Assembly: GCF_026262505.1 (NCBI RefSeq)
Contig: NC_067207.1
Location: 8,090,082 to 8,154,081, forward strand
DNA: 64,000 bases
Reading direction: 5' to 3'
Source: Trichomonas vaginalis G3
Taxonomy: Eukaryota; Parabasalia; Trichomonadida; Trichomonadidae
Made by a program: the position numbers and the translations under genes. Positions within the stretch are counted from its first letter, which is position 1, and each line of letters opens with the position of its first letter. This document shows positions 29,782 to 41,303 of this stretch, in pieces. The notes below the pieces were generated by a model, which made no database searches, had not been told where the DNA came from, and saw only the letters and a list, made by a program, of their open reading frames with translations.

Positions 29782-31389
29782 ATGTACGCCGCTCAGAATA
29801 TAACGCCAACAGTTTTGGATGCCATGAATGGAAATGTTTCCGAATGGTATAACGAATGCGACAATGCCATTAGAAGGTCAGAAATAGTTCCTGGAACTTA
29901 CGAATATACAACTGCTGTTTCTTATGGAAACGTAGGTGAGTTTGGAGAAGGTTCTTCAACAACAGTAGATATTGCTTGCGACAGGTTTCATATTATTTCT
30001 ATTGACAACTCTTTCTTATACGTGGAACAAGACATTGAAATAAAACCTTCTGCCAAGTTGTCTGAAAAGAAAGGTTGCAATGGAATTTTCTATGTCGGAT
30101 ACCAATATGCTCCAGAAGTTTTCATGGGATATAAGATATATTCTAACTCTGACTTAGTTCAAACAGTAACATGGGCAAACTATGAATGGTTCGCTTTAAG
30201 AAACTCAGTACAACCACAAGCTAGAGAACAAACAGACCAGTATGCAACTATTGAGAAAATAAGAAGACTTGACCCTAACGTTCCAGGAGTTTATGTTAAC
30301 CTTTCTGGTTCAGATGGAACTGCTGCCACTAAAGTAAAACTGAAACTTAGAGTTCCTTTGTCATCTTTCCTCATCTTCAGGTTTTTAAGATACTTGCCAA
30401 ACTGGGCAGGAAAAATTTCTATCGAACTTACTCCAAGCAAAAATAACTTAGTCATTGCACCAACACAAGACCCATTCACTCTTACAGACGTAAAGGGAAC
30501 AAATAAAACGTCATTCGCCGAATTTTGCAAAGACAAAGTTGACTTAGACTTTGGTTTCTCAAACCTCAACACTGAAGTAAACTATTATTTCAATGCTGCT
30601 GGAGATGCTTGGGACCCAGTTAAGTTCACATGCGAAAAATTTGAATGCAAGAGAATAGAAAGCAGACTTGCAGTCTATATGTTGGACCCAGATATTTCAA
30701 ATGCTTTAGCTGCCAAATATATTGCAGTTCCACTTATGTTCCCTATACACCAAATATCTGTCAAAGACTTTGCAGGTGAAGTTGGAAACCAAAGTGCTGA
30801 CCCAGGTGCAAGAACAGATATTGCCTTAACAACTGCAATGAAACATGCAGATACTATGTTTGTTCTTTTCAGACGAACTATAAATGACTATTCTTGTTTC
30901 TACAACCCTGGTATTAAATATCATATAAACATAGATGGCAAATATTATCCAAGAGAAGAATATTCTACAGTTGAGGATATGAGGTCATACAACTTGACAT
31001 TAGATGCTATGAACTTTAACAACAACTTCACAACAACCATTAACCCTGAAATGCAAAGTTCTATTATGCCATATGTGAAAGTATGGACCCATACAGGAGG
31101 TCAAAAAACTCAATATACAAATGGAGACCGTTCAAACTTTTGGCTTGGCATTCCATTTGCTGACTCAGAAGACTTTATGGGTGGTATTTCAACTGTTGGT
31201 ACAGTTCAAATACAATATACTGGTGACAGAGACGGTCCAGATGAATTGAAAGCAAAGAAGTTTACAAAACCAATAGCACTTTTCACGGAAGATGCTCTTT
31301 TGAAAATTCGTTCGATGAAACCTGCTGGGGCTCCTCAGATTGGCATAACGACAGCTTCCATCGAGCAGATTTTGGCAGCAGGTCAGTAA
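29782..31389 (+). CDS. Polinton major capsid protein (third unit)
   Basis: 535 residues, same translation as 166-1773; frame looks whole. Confidence 0.8.
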   Translation: MYAAQNITPTVLDAMNGNVSEWYNECDNAIRRSEIVPGTYEYTTAVSYGNVGEFGEGSSTTVDIACDRFHIISIDNSFLYVEQDIEIKPSAKLSEKKGCNGIFYVGYQYAPEVFMGYKIYSNSDLVQTVTWANYEWFALRNSVQPQAREQTDQYATIEKIRRLDPNVPGVYVNLSGSDGTAATKVKLKLRVPLSSFLIFRFLRYLPNWAGKISIELTPSKNNLVIAPTQDPFTLTDVKGTNKTSFAEFCKDKVDLDFGFSNLNTEVNYYFNAAGDAWDPVKFTCEKFECKRIESRLAVYMLDPDISNALAAKYIAVPLMFPIHQISVKDFAGEVGNQSADPGARTDIALTTAMKHADTMFVLFRRTINDYSCFYNPGIKYHINIDGKYYPREEYSTVEDMRSYNLTLDAMNFNNNFTTTINPEMQSSIMPYVKVWTHTGGQKTQYTNGDRSNFWLGIPFADSEDFMGGISTVGTVQIQYTGDRDGPDELKAKKFTKPIALFTEDALLKIRSMKPAGAPQIGITTASIEQILAAGQ

Positions 31390-31702
31390 GTTGTTCTTGA
31401 ACTGACTTCTCTCCGTCAAATATTGACAGTACGCCAGTTTTGACATAATATTGTATTATAAACTTTCCTTTAGAAATATCTGTAAGTTTTGAAGTTATAT
31501 TTTTGTCTGCTTCAAGAACTTTCACCATTTCAGTTATACCAACTTTCTTTGCTTTATGAAAATATTTAGGTTCAGCAAAGACTGCTATTCTATAACATTT
31601 TCCATTGTTTGTGTAAAGAACTATTCTGTCAATGTATTTGTATTGTTTGTGTGTGTAAACTTTGTTTTGCTTCAATTCGAAGAGATATCTGAATACGTCC
31701 AT
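31283..31702 (-). CDS. 139-aa Polinton-associated protein (third unit)
   Basis: Same translation as 1667-2086. Confidence 0.6.
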   Translation of the reverse strand: MDVFRYLFELKQNKVYTHKQYKYIDRIVLYTNNGKCYRIAVFAEPKYFHKAKKVGITEMVKVLEADKNITSKLTDISKGKFIIQYYVKTGVLSIFDGEKSVQEQLTDLLPKSARWKLSLCQSEEPQQVSSNEFSKEHLP

Positions 31703-31720
31703 CTTTTTATTCTAAGTAAA

Positions 31721-32302
31721 ATGTCATTTCCGAAAAATAGAAGTGTAAGTGTTTCAAAAGGTTTAATGGCGGTGGCAGATGTGAAGTTAAATTCACCAAC
31801 TCAAACAAACAGTCAAAGTGTTGTTGTCAATGTCAAAGACAGAGATGTTGAAGTGGGGAAACCATACGAAGACGAAGATGGTATAACAATAGTTCCTGTA
31901 AAAGAACAACCAACATATCCTGAAGTTAGCAGAGACTTAAGTTCTGTTGCAGATATTCGAAACGACTACCAACAACTGAAAGACAAACTTAAAACTCAGG
32001 AGAAGATTTGTCAAGCTTTAAGTATAATGTTAAACTTGGTCGAACACAACCCTGTAAAAGTGAACTCATATGTCATTGCACCTCATGAAGTTTTGAAAGA
32101 ACTATTGAAACTTTTGACAGAGGCAGACGATATAAACATCAAAGAAATAGAACCCGACATTAGTTGCTGTGGTGTTTCATATAATGTCATTGACAAGATA
32201 TACGTTATGAAAGGAGGTGAAACGTTGAACTTAAAATATAGTTTCCCAGACGTTATAAAAATATTTGACGACCACAACATTTCATTAAAATTTATTTGCT
32301 AA
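31721..32302 (+). CDS. 193-aa Polinton-associated protein (third unit)
   Basis: Same translation as 2105-2686. Confidence 0.65.
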   Translation: MSFPKNRSVSVSKGLMAVADVKLNSPTQTNSQSVVVNVKDRDVEVGKPYEDEDGITIVPVKEQPTYPEVSRDLSSVADIRNDYQQLKDKLKTQEKICQALSIMLNLVEHNPVKVNSYVIAPHEVLKELLKLLTEADDINIKEIEPDISCCGVSYNVIDKIYVMKGGETLNLKYSFPDVIKIFDDHNISLKFIC

Positions 32303-32306
32303 GTAA

Positions 32307-33113
32307 ATGGCAGAAGACATAATGGTTTATACTATTACGACTAAAAACCCTGAGTCATATAATTCTATAACAACAAACTTACAAAGTCCTCAAGGACGAT
32401 ATTGTAAACTAACCTTAAACACAATGACGACTAAAGCCTGTTTTGCTCTTTTGACACCAGAAGACTTTATTGTTGTGAATGGTAAAAAATACTCCTTTGA
32501 AGATACTTACTCAGATATACCACCAACAGGTTTTGTTGACTTATTTAATACTTTAAGGACGGGTGTAACATGTGCTGCAACTAGAGCAGGTTTCATTATG
32601 TTTGGATGTCCGACTGAGTTTACTATAAACGATATGAGTTATAATACAAAACTTATATCTGGTTTTTACTACCAACAGTTTCCTATAACAGGAAAAGGTG
32701 TCATACAAGGAATGTCTGTTCCATTGACTTTAAGCACACCAATCTTATATATTGTTTCAAACTTAGGTTCAAAGTGTTATTCGAATGTCGACAGAAACTA
32801 TTATGACCAAAAGATACTTATGCGTATAAACAATACTTTCTCTGCTGGTTTGCCTATTGTTCATTCGAATGCAGAGTTTTCAGCTTTAGTAAACTCAAAC
32901 ACTTTAGCAAACATAAACTTAACCTTAGTTGACGCAAACTTTGTTCCTGTAAAACTTTTATGTCCTATGTATTTGTCAATGACGGCAGAAAGTTTCGAAT
33001 TGGAAGATGCAACTGGTGAAAGTATTGTATTACAAGAACAACTTCAACAACAAATAGCTCAAGAACAACAAATGCAACAAATGGAACAAATGGAACAACA
33101 AGCTCAAGAATAA
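32307..33113 (+). CDS. Candidate Polinton minor capsid protein (third unit)
   Basis: 268 residues, nearly identical to 16979-17785; frame looks whole. Confidence 0.5.
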   Translation: MAEDIMVYTITTKNPESYNSITTNLQSPQGRYCKLTLNTMTTKACFALLTPEDFIVVNGKKYSFEDTYSDIPPTGFVDLFNTLRTGVTCAATRAGFIMFGCPTEFTINDMSYNTKLISGFYYQQFPITGKGVIQGMSVPLTLSTPILYIVSNLGSKCYSNVDRNYYDQKILMRINNTFSAGLPIVHSNAEFSALVNSNTLANINLTLVDANFVPVKLLCPMYLSMTAESFELEDATGESIVLQEQLQQQIAQEQQMQQMEQMEQQAQE

Positions 33114-33143
33114 AAAAATATTTTTTTTTATTTTTATAAAAAA

Positions 33144-35258
33144 ATGTACAGAATAGATGTTTCAGATTTTTATGACTTCCAAGCATTCAGAAATATGTGT
33201 CCATTTCGAGACTATAACAAAGCAGTCGAGAATTTGAAACGTTTAGTCATTTATGTTGACTCTGCCCCAGAATGTTATGTCATGAAAGAATGGGATGTTG
33301 TCTTTAACAAACCAAGAGCAACAATAGTGTCTGAACAAGAATGTAGACAGAAACTTAAGAAAATAAAAGTTGTACAAGTTGGAAGGAAGATGTTAGATGC
33401 TTGGGATATCTTATTGTCAAAGTTAGAAGATTTTTCAGTTCGAGGTATAAAGTTCTATACACCATCTCCAAACTTCTATTCTATCTTCACTGGATATAAA
33501 TACGAACAAGTAGAATGGACTTTCAAAGTTAACGCTCCAGAGGATCATAATAAGACAAAGTTACTTGTTGTTGTTGAGTTCGCCGCCAATCATAAATCCA
33601 ACTTAGGTACCGGTAATGTTACATATTCTTCCACAGTCCCCACACCAGTTATCGAGAGTGTTCAATACAACGATGGCAACGAAGTAATTTCAGGCAATCC
33701 ATACACAGCCAAAATCATACTCGAAACAGGCTTAAATATTACAAAGACATATTATCTCTTTGCAACAGAAAGCGAAGCTTCCAACGCCTCTGTCACTAGC
33801 GTCGCAATATCACAAAATGTTCTCAATGCAACAGCCGTAGCAAGCGGGAACAAGAAAGAATGGACTTTCAAAGTTAACGCTCCAGAGGATCATAATAAGA
33901 CAAAGTTACTTGTTGTTGTTGAGTTCGCCGCCAATCATAAATCCAACTTAGGTACCGGCAATGTTACATATTCTGACACACTCTCCACACCAGTTATCGA
34001 TAGAGTTCTTTACAACGATGGCAACGAAGTAATTTCAGGCAATCCATACACAGCCAAAATCATACTCGAAACAGGCTTAAATATTACAAAGACATATTAT
34101 CTCTTTGCAACAGAAAGCGAAGCTTCCAGCGCCTCTGTCACTAGCGTCAAAACATCACAAAATGTTAGCACTGCAACAGCCGTAGCAAGCACGAACAAGA
34201 CAGAATGGACTTTCAAAGTTAACGCTCCAGAGGATCATAATAAGACAAAGTTACTTGTTGTTGTTGAGTTCGCCGCCAATCATACATCCGAGTTAGGTAC
34301 CGGCAATGTTACATATTCTGACACACTCTCCACACCAGTTATCGATAGAGTTCTTTACAACGATGGCAACGAAGTAATTTCAGGCAATCCATACACAGCC
34401 AAAATCATACTCGAAACAGGCTTAAATATTACAAAGACATATTATCTCTTTGCAACAGAAAGCGAAGCTTCCAGCGCCTCTGTCACTAGCGTCAAAACAT
34501 CACAAAATGTTAGCACTGCAACAGCCGTAGCAAGCACGAACAAGACAGAATGGACTTTCAAAGTTAACGCTCCAGAGGATCATAATAAGACAAAGTTACT
34601 TGTTGTTGTTGAGTTCGCCGCCAATCATACATCCGAGTTAGGTACCGGCAATGTTACATATTCTCTTGGAAAGTCTCCATATTTATCTGCGCCAACTGTT
34701 GTTGCTGAAAATCATACAGGACCATTCAAGGCCGGTGAATATATTCCAGTTAAAGTTACATTACAACACTTTGAGGCAAAGACAGGAAACTTCCAATATA
34801 GATTCTATGCAGATCAGAAATGGATAGATCTCCCAGACGACAATGTAACTGAAGTAGAAACCCCATCTGCAATTAAGAAATTACATGCCGACGAAGGCAA
34901 AACATATCTACTCAACATTCCAGCTCCAAAGTATGAAGATATCAAAGAAGATGGGAAAGTTAAACTTCAAATTAGGTTAGCTGGATCCAAAGATCAAGCT
35001 CAATCCAATATCATTGAAACAGAGGTTTCACTTCAGAAACAACAATACGTTGCACCAAGCCCTGATGATTCCAAGCCAACTCCAACACCTGAAAATAGTG
35101 GACTTACTGGTGGACAGAAGGCTGGTATTGTTATTGGCGTTCTTCTTGCTGTTATCCTTATTATTCTCATCATCTACTTCGTTTTCTGCAGGAAACCATC
35201 TAAAGATAAATCATCATCTGATATCCAAGATGATTCCGGCTCCGGTGTTAATGTGTAA
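33144..35258 (+). CDS. Polinton/surface-protein-like fusion gene, longest open form (704 aa, 4 cassettes)
   Basis: This is the largest uninterrupted version of the fusion described at 3525-4949. Residues 1-123 are the Polinton segment; four FKVNAPEDHNK blocks follow, then the non-repeated beta-rich region, the Pro/Thr linker, a transmembrane helix at about 661-682 and a short tail with SSSDIQDDSGSG. The first spacer differs more from the others (for example AISQNVLNATAVASGNKKEW), so it may be the oldest cassette, while the later ones are near-identical. The difference from the first unit is exactly 230 residues, two cassettes. Confidence 0.65.
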   Translation: MYRIDVSDFYDFQAFRNMCPFRDYNKAVENLKRLVIYVDSAPECYVMKEWDVVFNKPRATIVSEQECRQKLKKIKVVQVGRKMLDAWDILLSKLEDFSVRGIKFYTPSPNFYSIFTGYKYEQVEWTFKVNAPEDHNKTKLLVVVEFAANHKSNLGTGNVTYSSTVPTPVIESVQYNDGNEVISGNPYTAKIILETGLNITKTYYLFATESEASNASVTSVAISQNVLNATAVASGNKKEWTFKVNAPEDHNKTKLLVVVEFAANHKSNLGTGNVTYSDTLSTPVIDRVLYNDGNEVISGNPYTAKIILETGLNITKTYYLFATESEASSASVTSVKTSQNVSTATAVASTNKTEWTFKVNAPEDHNKTKLLVVVEFAANHTSELGTGNVTYSDTLSTPVIDRVLYNDGNEVISGNPYTAKIILETGLNITKTYYLFATESEASSASVTSVKTSQNVSTATAVASTNKTEWTFKVNAPEDHNKTKLLVVVEFAANHTSELGTGNVTYSLGKSPYLSAPTVVAENHTGPFKAGEYIPVKVTLQHFEAKTGNFQYRFYADQKWIDLPDDNVTEVETPSAIKKLHADEGKTYLLNIPAPKYEDIKEDGKVKLQIRLAGSKDQAQSNIIETEVSLQKQQYVAPSPDDSKPTPTPENSGLTGGQKAGIVIGVLLAVILIILIIYFVFCRKPSKDKSSSDIQDDSGSGVNV
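33513..34664 (+). repeat. 345-bp cassette repeat, four blocks
   Basis: Conserved blocks start near 33516, 33861, 34206 and 34551 with an exact 345-base period. Confidence 0.92.
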
Positions 35259-35504
35259 TTTAATTTAATTAAGGATGTCAATTTGGAAGAAAAGTGAGAA
35301 AATTCCTAAAATGCTAAAAATGAATTTTCCAAACGTACTTTTTTATCTCATTTTTTTGATTTTGAAAAAAATTTGGAGAGAAGAACTCTTCGTTTTTGAA
35401 TTTTGTCACGATGGTTTTAAAGTATAGGGTGTCCAAAGGTGTGTTTAGCACAAACCTGAATACTGCGAATAGAAATAAACAAGTTACATATATATAAAGT
35501 TTAT

Positions 35505-35969
35505 TTAAATATAATCACCATTGGATTCAATCACGCGTTCGCAGCGATCGATCCAGGCTTGAAAGACACGCTTTAAATCATCATGAGAAAATTGCTCAAA
35601 TTGCTCTCTTACAAAATTTTCAAGATCATCTGGACTCGCGAATTCGCGTCCTTCAGCTCTCTTTTTTAGCGTGCCGAATAAATAAAAGTCAGAGGGTGCA
35701 ATATCAGGTGAATAAATTGGGTTTGGAACAACTTTGACATTGTTTTCCACCAAGTAATTCATTACCTTATGACTTTTGTGAACTCTTGAATTATCAAAAT
35801 GAATTGCAAACTTTTGTTTTTGTTGTTTGGATTTCTCAAACTCATCAGAATTGATAATTTGAGTAAGAACATTGTCAATTAGATACTGAGCATTCATCGT
35901 ATTAGGTTTTTGAAGAATATCAATTGCGATGATGTCATTTACGCCCCAAAAAACCGACAACATCATCAT
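35505..35969 (-). pseudogene. Mariner transposase C-terminal part (third unit)
   Basis: Same translation as 5196-5660. Confidence 0.85.
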
Positions 35970-36026
35970 TGGTGTGTCAATTTTTTTCTTCGGGAATGTT
36001 TGCGGATTTTTCTCGTAAACGAAAAA

Positions 36027-36895
36027 GGGGATTTGACGGAGTCAAATCCCCGCTCGCAAAAAGTGGACTTTACATGTCAAATTTTATATGCATGTAATGT
36101 CCACTTTTATGAGTTTTAGGAAGGAATTGGAAGCCATGAGTTACTGACATTTCATCAGTATCTCATAGCCTCCAATTCCTTCTTAAAATGGGAGAAACTT
36201 TGTCCGAATAGTTTAACATTCGGACAAAGTTTCTCCCATTTTAAGAAGGAATTGGAGGGTAAGAGATATACCATATGAATGTATATCTCTTACCCTCCAA
36301 TTCCTTCTAGAAAGTGTCCAAACTTTGGGTTAATTGCAAACTATTAACCCAAAGTTTGGACACTTTCAAGTGGAGATGGAAGGCTTTGGGGTATATATTA
36401 ATACAATATACCTCAAAGCCTTCCATCTCCACTACAAATGGGAGAAACTTTGTCCGAATAGTTTAACATTCGGACAAAGTTTCTCCCATCTTTCAATGTA
36501 ATTGCTACCTGTGAGGTACTGACTTGAAGTCAGTGCTTCACAGGTAGCAATATCCAAAAATTTAAAAACATTTTTCAGTTCGTTAAAGAACTAGAGCCTC
36601 CTAGGTACTGAACCAGAATCAGTGCCTAGGGGACTCTAGTGATCTATATAAATCTGAGAAACTTTGAGGAAATTGTTCGACATTTCCTCAAAGTTTCTCA
36701 GCAATTTAGCGAGGAATGTTCGTTATCGTGTAGATATTTATAATATATACATGATAACAAACATTCCCCCGCTAAAAGATGTAAAATCTTATAAGAAATG
36801 ATTGCAAAAGAATAACAAATTGCAACAAATTTTATATGAAACTGAACCTTATGAGGTAGTGATTCAAGATCACCGCCTCATAAGATTCAGTTTCA
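36027..36895. other. Hairpin array (third unit)
   Basis: Same hairpins and order as at 5718-6585. Small differences lie in the longest hairpin (CCCCC in its 3' arm) and in the spacer before hairpin 10. Confidence 0.85.
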
Positions 36896-36943
36896 ATCTC
36901 AAGTATCTCAAAAGTAAGGCTCTATTTTTTTGCCATGTAAAGT

Positions 36944-37504
36944 GTCACTTTACTGTCAAACCGTTTTTATCGTTTTCGTTTACAACATTTTCATCCTTCG
37001 GGATCCATATGATTTTGGCTTCTGTTGCATATTGAAACCAAGACTCGTCCCCTGTTACTAAAAAGCGAAAAACTTCTTGGATTGATACGCACCCAATATA
37101 GAGAGGAGCTCTTTCGAAGATTGGACTCTAGATTTTTTTTGAACTGAATTAAGGTTGTGCGGAACCCAACGTGTATACGCTAGTTTGTAGTTCAAATAAT
37201 TGTGCAGATAATAACTGACTGTTGTACGTGGTATCTTTGTCATCTCCTCTATCCTTCTAAGTGATGCTCTTGGGTCTTCATCTAGCGCTTGAAGAATTGC
37301 TTTGATTTTCTTTGATCCGGCGATTTTTTGTCAATTTTTATTGATGGGCGCCTTTTTGTTCATGAAGTGGATACATCCTAACATGATACGTTACAGTGGA
37401 ATAGCTAGGAGCATCCATACCGAAGCATTTTACCAATGTCTCGTAGATTTTTTTACAGTCTTTGCATTTTTTGCAAGAGCGAGGATGTTTTCTTTATGAT
37501 TCAT
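36944..37504 (-). pseudogene. Mariner transposase N-terminal part, extra indels (third unit)
   Basis: Copy of 6634-7190 with several extra indels between about 37068 and 37371, for example two added bases before the TGDESWF codons and single-base changes at the KIDKK and YHFM codons. The helix-turn-helix segment is still recognisable. Confidence 0.8.
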
Positions 37505-37724
37505 TAAAAAAATGAAAAAAATCCCGCCAAAATTTCCCGCGAAACCGCCTCTTGTCTCAAAATTCATTTTATATCCCGGCATGGCGCCAAAATACAACAT
37601 ACTCATCATATACATATATTCATATTTTTTATTATATATTTATAATCAGCATATATCTCCTTTAATAGTCTCATATAGAGCGCTGTGCTAAACGCACCTT
37701 TGGACACCCTATATATTATACACA

Positions 37725-37891
37725 TGTATTGATATTACTATTTTTGTATATTTTAAGAGAAAATTATATTCTCCTAAAGTGAAAACAATTTCCAAATTGC
37801 AGCTCCTTCAAAGATTTCTGAAGACTCAACGGTTAAAATTACAGTTTCTATCACAGATCCAGCTGGTCAAACTGCTACCTCTTTATATTAA
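37725..37891 (+). pseudogene. Ig-like surface gene remnant (third unit)
   Basis: Copy of 7411-7578; one T fewer in a T-run near 37790 interrupts the short frame. Confidence 0.35.
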
Positions 37892-38311
37892 TATAATATT
37901 TATTTTGATATATTTTTTAGTTTAACTTTTTTTCTTTGATAAATATTTTATTTTATATTTTAAACCCTTTATTTTTTAATTAAATCATGTCTTGTAAATC
38001 AAATTACAACATGGCAAACTTTTGATTCGATATATATAGTTTACGTAACAAGTGATAGCTCCATTAGAAAGCTGAGTTTTGAAAATTACAATACATAGCA
38101 TATCATTTCCAGACTTTCCCACTTATTTTTTTTTTATTTTTTTTAAAATGTTTCGTAATTTCAGGATGCTTTTCCCCTTTAACTTTGTTAAATGCGTAAT
38201 TTTTTTCTATCTGACAACTGGCTTGAAAGATCATTGAAAATGCGATATAAACAATTTCATTTTTTTTCGACTTTTTTTTATAAATAAAGAAAATAAAATA
38301 TACAAATAAAA
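37892..38311. other. AT-rich spacer (third unit)
   Basis: Homologous to 7579-7998; only homopolymer length changes are seen. Confidence 0.6.
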
Positions 38312-41119
38312 TTATTTCTTAATTATTTTGTCATATTTGACAATTATATCCTGTCTCAAAGTATCCAAATCCGCAAACTGTGTTGCGTATCTCGAAGTGT
38401 CTTCGTCGTACGGCTTAATTACATCAGCCCTATCCAAGAACATCATCAAATGAAACGCGAGAGCTTTGTATTTTATCTGCATCAAAATTGCCAAAGCAGG
38501 ATGGAAATCTCTTATTGATATGAACAGCAACAAAGCGTTCATTGCATTTCCAGTATCCAAGAAGTGGTGGGCGGCTCTTCTCAACAAACTCTTCGACTCA
38601 TTCGAAAACTCTTCCAATTTGCAGACTTCGACAGAATCTTCCCATCTTCCGTTGTCCTGAAGATATCTTGCGGCAGAAAGATTAGCGCCAGCTAAATGCA
38701 TCAATATACAGCCTTCTATAAATCTGTGCTGTGCAAAAAGTGGAACAGCGGTTGTTATCAAAAATTCTGTCACGTTTTGTGGCAAAATTTTATCTTCGTA
38801 ACCGAGAAGCAACGCCGAACAAATGCTTGCCACTATTGTGAACTCGCTTTTGTTGGAGAGACTCTTGAAAACTTCGACAGCTCCTCTTCTATCACCCATT
38901 CTGAACTTGAACAACAAGTTGAAAATGGCAGAAATCGGAGTATCTGCAGGAGAAAACAGAGAAGATTGAATCCTCAACGCGGAAACAACTTCTTCTTTCC
39001 CTCCAAACATGGAATGCCGTGCTTGCAACCTCGGACCTCCCAAACTACGTGAAACACACTTCCAAATAATGGAATCAGTTGGAAATCCATGGTCATTAGC
39101 TATCTCAGCTATTTGAAGTGCTTCTGACCATGTTCCTGTAGTAGGATTCGTTAATAATTGCTCACCCATAAGCTCTAACCGTTGCTGGGCGGTTTTTAGC
39201 GGTTTTAAGAGGGCAGGTGAAGTGATTCTTTTTACAGATCTCCAGTCTCTTGCAATAACGAATTTCACGGCTTCGTCATTGAGCGGGGAGACGAGGACGA
39301 GTCCATTTCCTGTTACAGCGAATGAGGAAACAGAAAAAGGACAACTTTCCACTTTTTCAAGTGAAAAACCAAATTTTCCGTCTCTCGCGTGTACGTACAA
39401 TCCGCTGGATGATCTCTCGAACTCTATCCTGTCTATGTCGATGAAAGGAGAGTATGTTTGCTTCGATGTACCGAAAGCAAAGTCGTAAAACATAATTACG
39501 CCGTCTGTGTCAGCAGTTATGATGCAATCGCCTTTCCAAGCAAGACAAGTTGTCCTGGAGTTCTCCCGTGAGTTACGCAGCCTCAGAACAGGCATCTGTG
39601 CTATGCCGTTCTTGTATGTGTAGACTTGGATTTCTCCGGTAGATAATAATACGGCGAAATTGGGAGTATCGCCTTGGAAACATGTTGCTGGTATTCTGGA
39701 TACTTGGACTGCAACAGCGGTGATGGATGTTTGAAGAGTCATCGGCTTTTGTTTGACATCATAAAAAATACCAAGGTCGTATTTGCCGTGGACGAAAACG
39801 CCGAGCTCCTCTGAACATATTAGGTCTGTGGCAGGGCCAAGGCGAGTGTGGATTGGAATAACTTGGCGCTTGGGAAGATTTATTGATCCACACTCGGTTT
39901 TTGAGTACCACAGAAGGACATCTTTGGTAAGGAACTTGATCTTTTCAATGGATGTGCTGGATGCAAGGTAGTTCTGTGTGTATTTCCCTTCTGAAACGTC
40001 TGCGAAAATTATCTTTCCGGTTGGAGTGCCGAAAGCAAGGATTCCGTCGTAGAAATCGTAACAGGTTGGTATCTGTGGTATAATTTGAGACTGCGCGATG
40101 ACGTAAGGTATATCATCTTTTATGGCAAACATAACTAAGCCATTTGATGGAGAGAACGCGATGTATCGCTCGGGAAGTGCACGGTTACATGCAGCGGATA
40201 GTGGTAAATACTTCGATTTTAAGTCAAACAGCTCTCTTTTCAATTTTATTGTTCCTGATTTTGTAAAAATGTAGTCTTCGTTACAGATATAGATACTGAG
40301 TGACGAGTCTTGACCATAAACTGTAATTTCGTTGTCATTTGTTAAAGAAGGAAGCAGTTTATGGAAAGATGATTGGGATGATTCATCGATTACAAGATTT
40401 CGGCCAGATTTGGTCGCTATGTTAAACGTAAGTATTTTTCCTTCAAGCATAATTAATAAAATATTACTAATATGGGGATGATGTTGAATTTCTACGATTT
40501 TTTCTGATTTATCTAAAGTATGGGATTGAGATTGAGATGTTGGAGCCTGCTTGGCATTCTTTGACGTGATAATTGTAAAGGATGGACCATTAGAATATAG
40601 AATTGCAGTGAATATATCTGAACTATTAACAGCCATCCTTGTATATGTACCAGGAACATCTATCTTCCAAAGTATTCGTGAGTTTTTCGCTTGATCTTCA
40701 GCTTCATACGGCCAAAAATCGATACTATAAATTGTATTTGGTTCTGCAAAGCCTAAAACGATTTTACGGGACCATTGAAGCTCCGATACATACTGAGCTT
40801 CAGATACTTGACGAGTGATTCCGAGTGTAAGACCTGATTCACAATCCCATAACAAAACTCTTCCGCAATCGTCTGAAATTGCAAGATAAGGTAGCTCATA
40901 GTGGAATTTAAGGCAAGTTATGTTAGAATTTAGAATTTCAATGGATCATAAGAAAGAAATATCATTTTTAGTAGTTTTATAGAGATAAATTGTGCCTTTA
41001 CCGGCTAATGCAAGTAGCCCACATGCTTCCCAGTCCATGCTCCCTGTGTTGAACACTTTACTAGGTGGACAAAGTGAAGCAAATCGTATCTTAGCTTTAT
41101 TAAAAGGATTCGCTTGCAT
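38312..41119 (-). pseudogene. WDR11: WDR11-like protein with in-frame TGA (third unit)
   Basis: Same state as 23326-26133: only the TGA at codon 58 interrupts the frame. Confidence 0.7.
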
Positions 41120-41229
41120 TTTTTTTATAAATTGATATCGTCAAAAATTTTAATTCTACAATGTTTTAAATATATTAATATTTAGTTGTACAGAATCAAA
41201 TCACATCTACTTGAAAAAAAAAAGGTAGT

Positions 41230-41262
41230 GGGGCTTCCAGGCGCGTTGCGCCCTCTAGCCCC
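41230..41262. repeat. GC-rich hairpin at the Polinton edge (fourth unit)
   Basis: Same sequence and pairing as 10916-10948. Confidence 0.7.
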
Positions 41263-41294
41263 GAAGATGTTTAGTATAAAACCGCTTTTTAACT

Positions 41295-41300
41295 TCACTT
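41295..41300 (+). promoter_or_regulatory. TCA-type initiator (fourth unit)
   Basis: TCACTT directly before the ATG at 41304, as in the other units. Confidence 0.6.
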
Positions 41301-41303
41301 AAA

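Larger units (their letters stand above)
26239..33512 (+). mobile_element. Partial Maverick/Polinton, third unit
   Basis: Same boundaries and parts as the second unit. The structural-type genes look whole in this copy; replication and integration genes are absent. Confidence 0.8.
35425..37711 (-). mobile_element. Tvmar1-like mariner with hairpin array (third unit)
   Basis: Same ends and TA flanks as 5116-7397; length 2287 bases. This copy has the most indels of the four. Confidence 0.9.
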
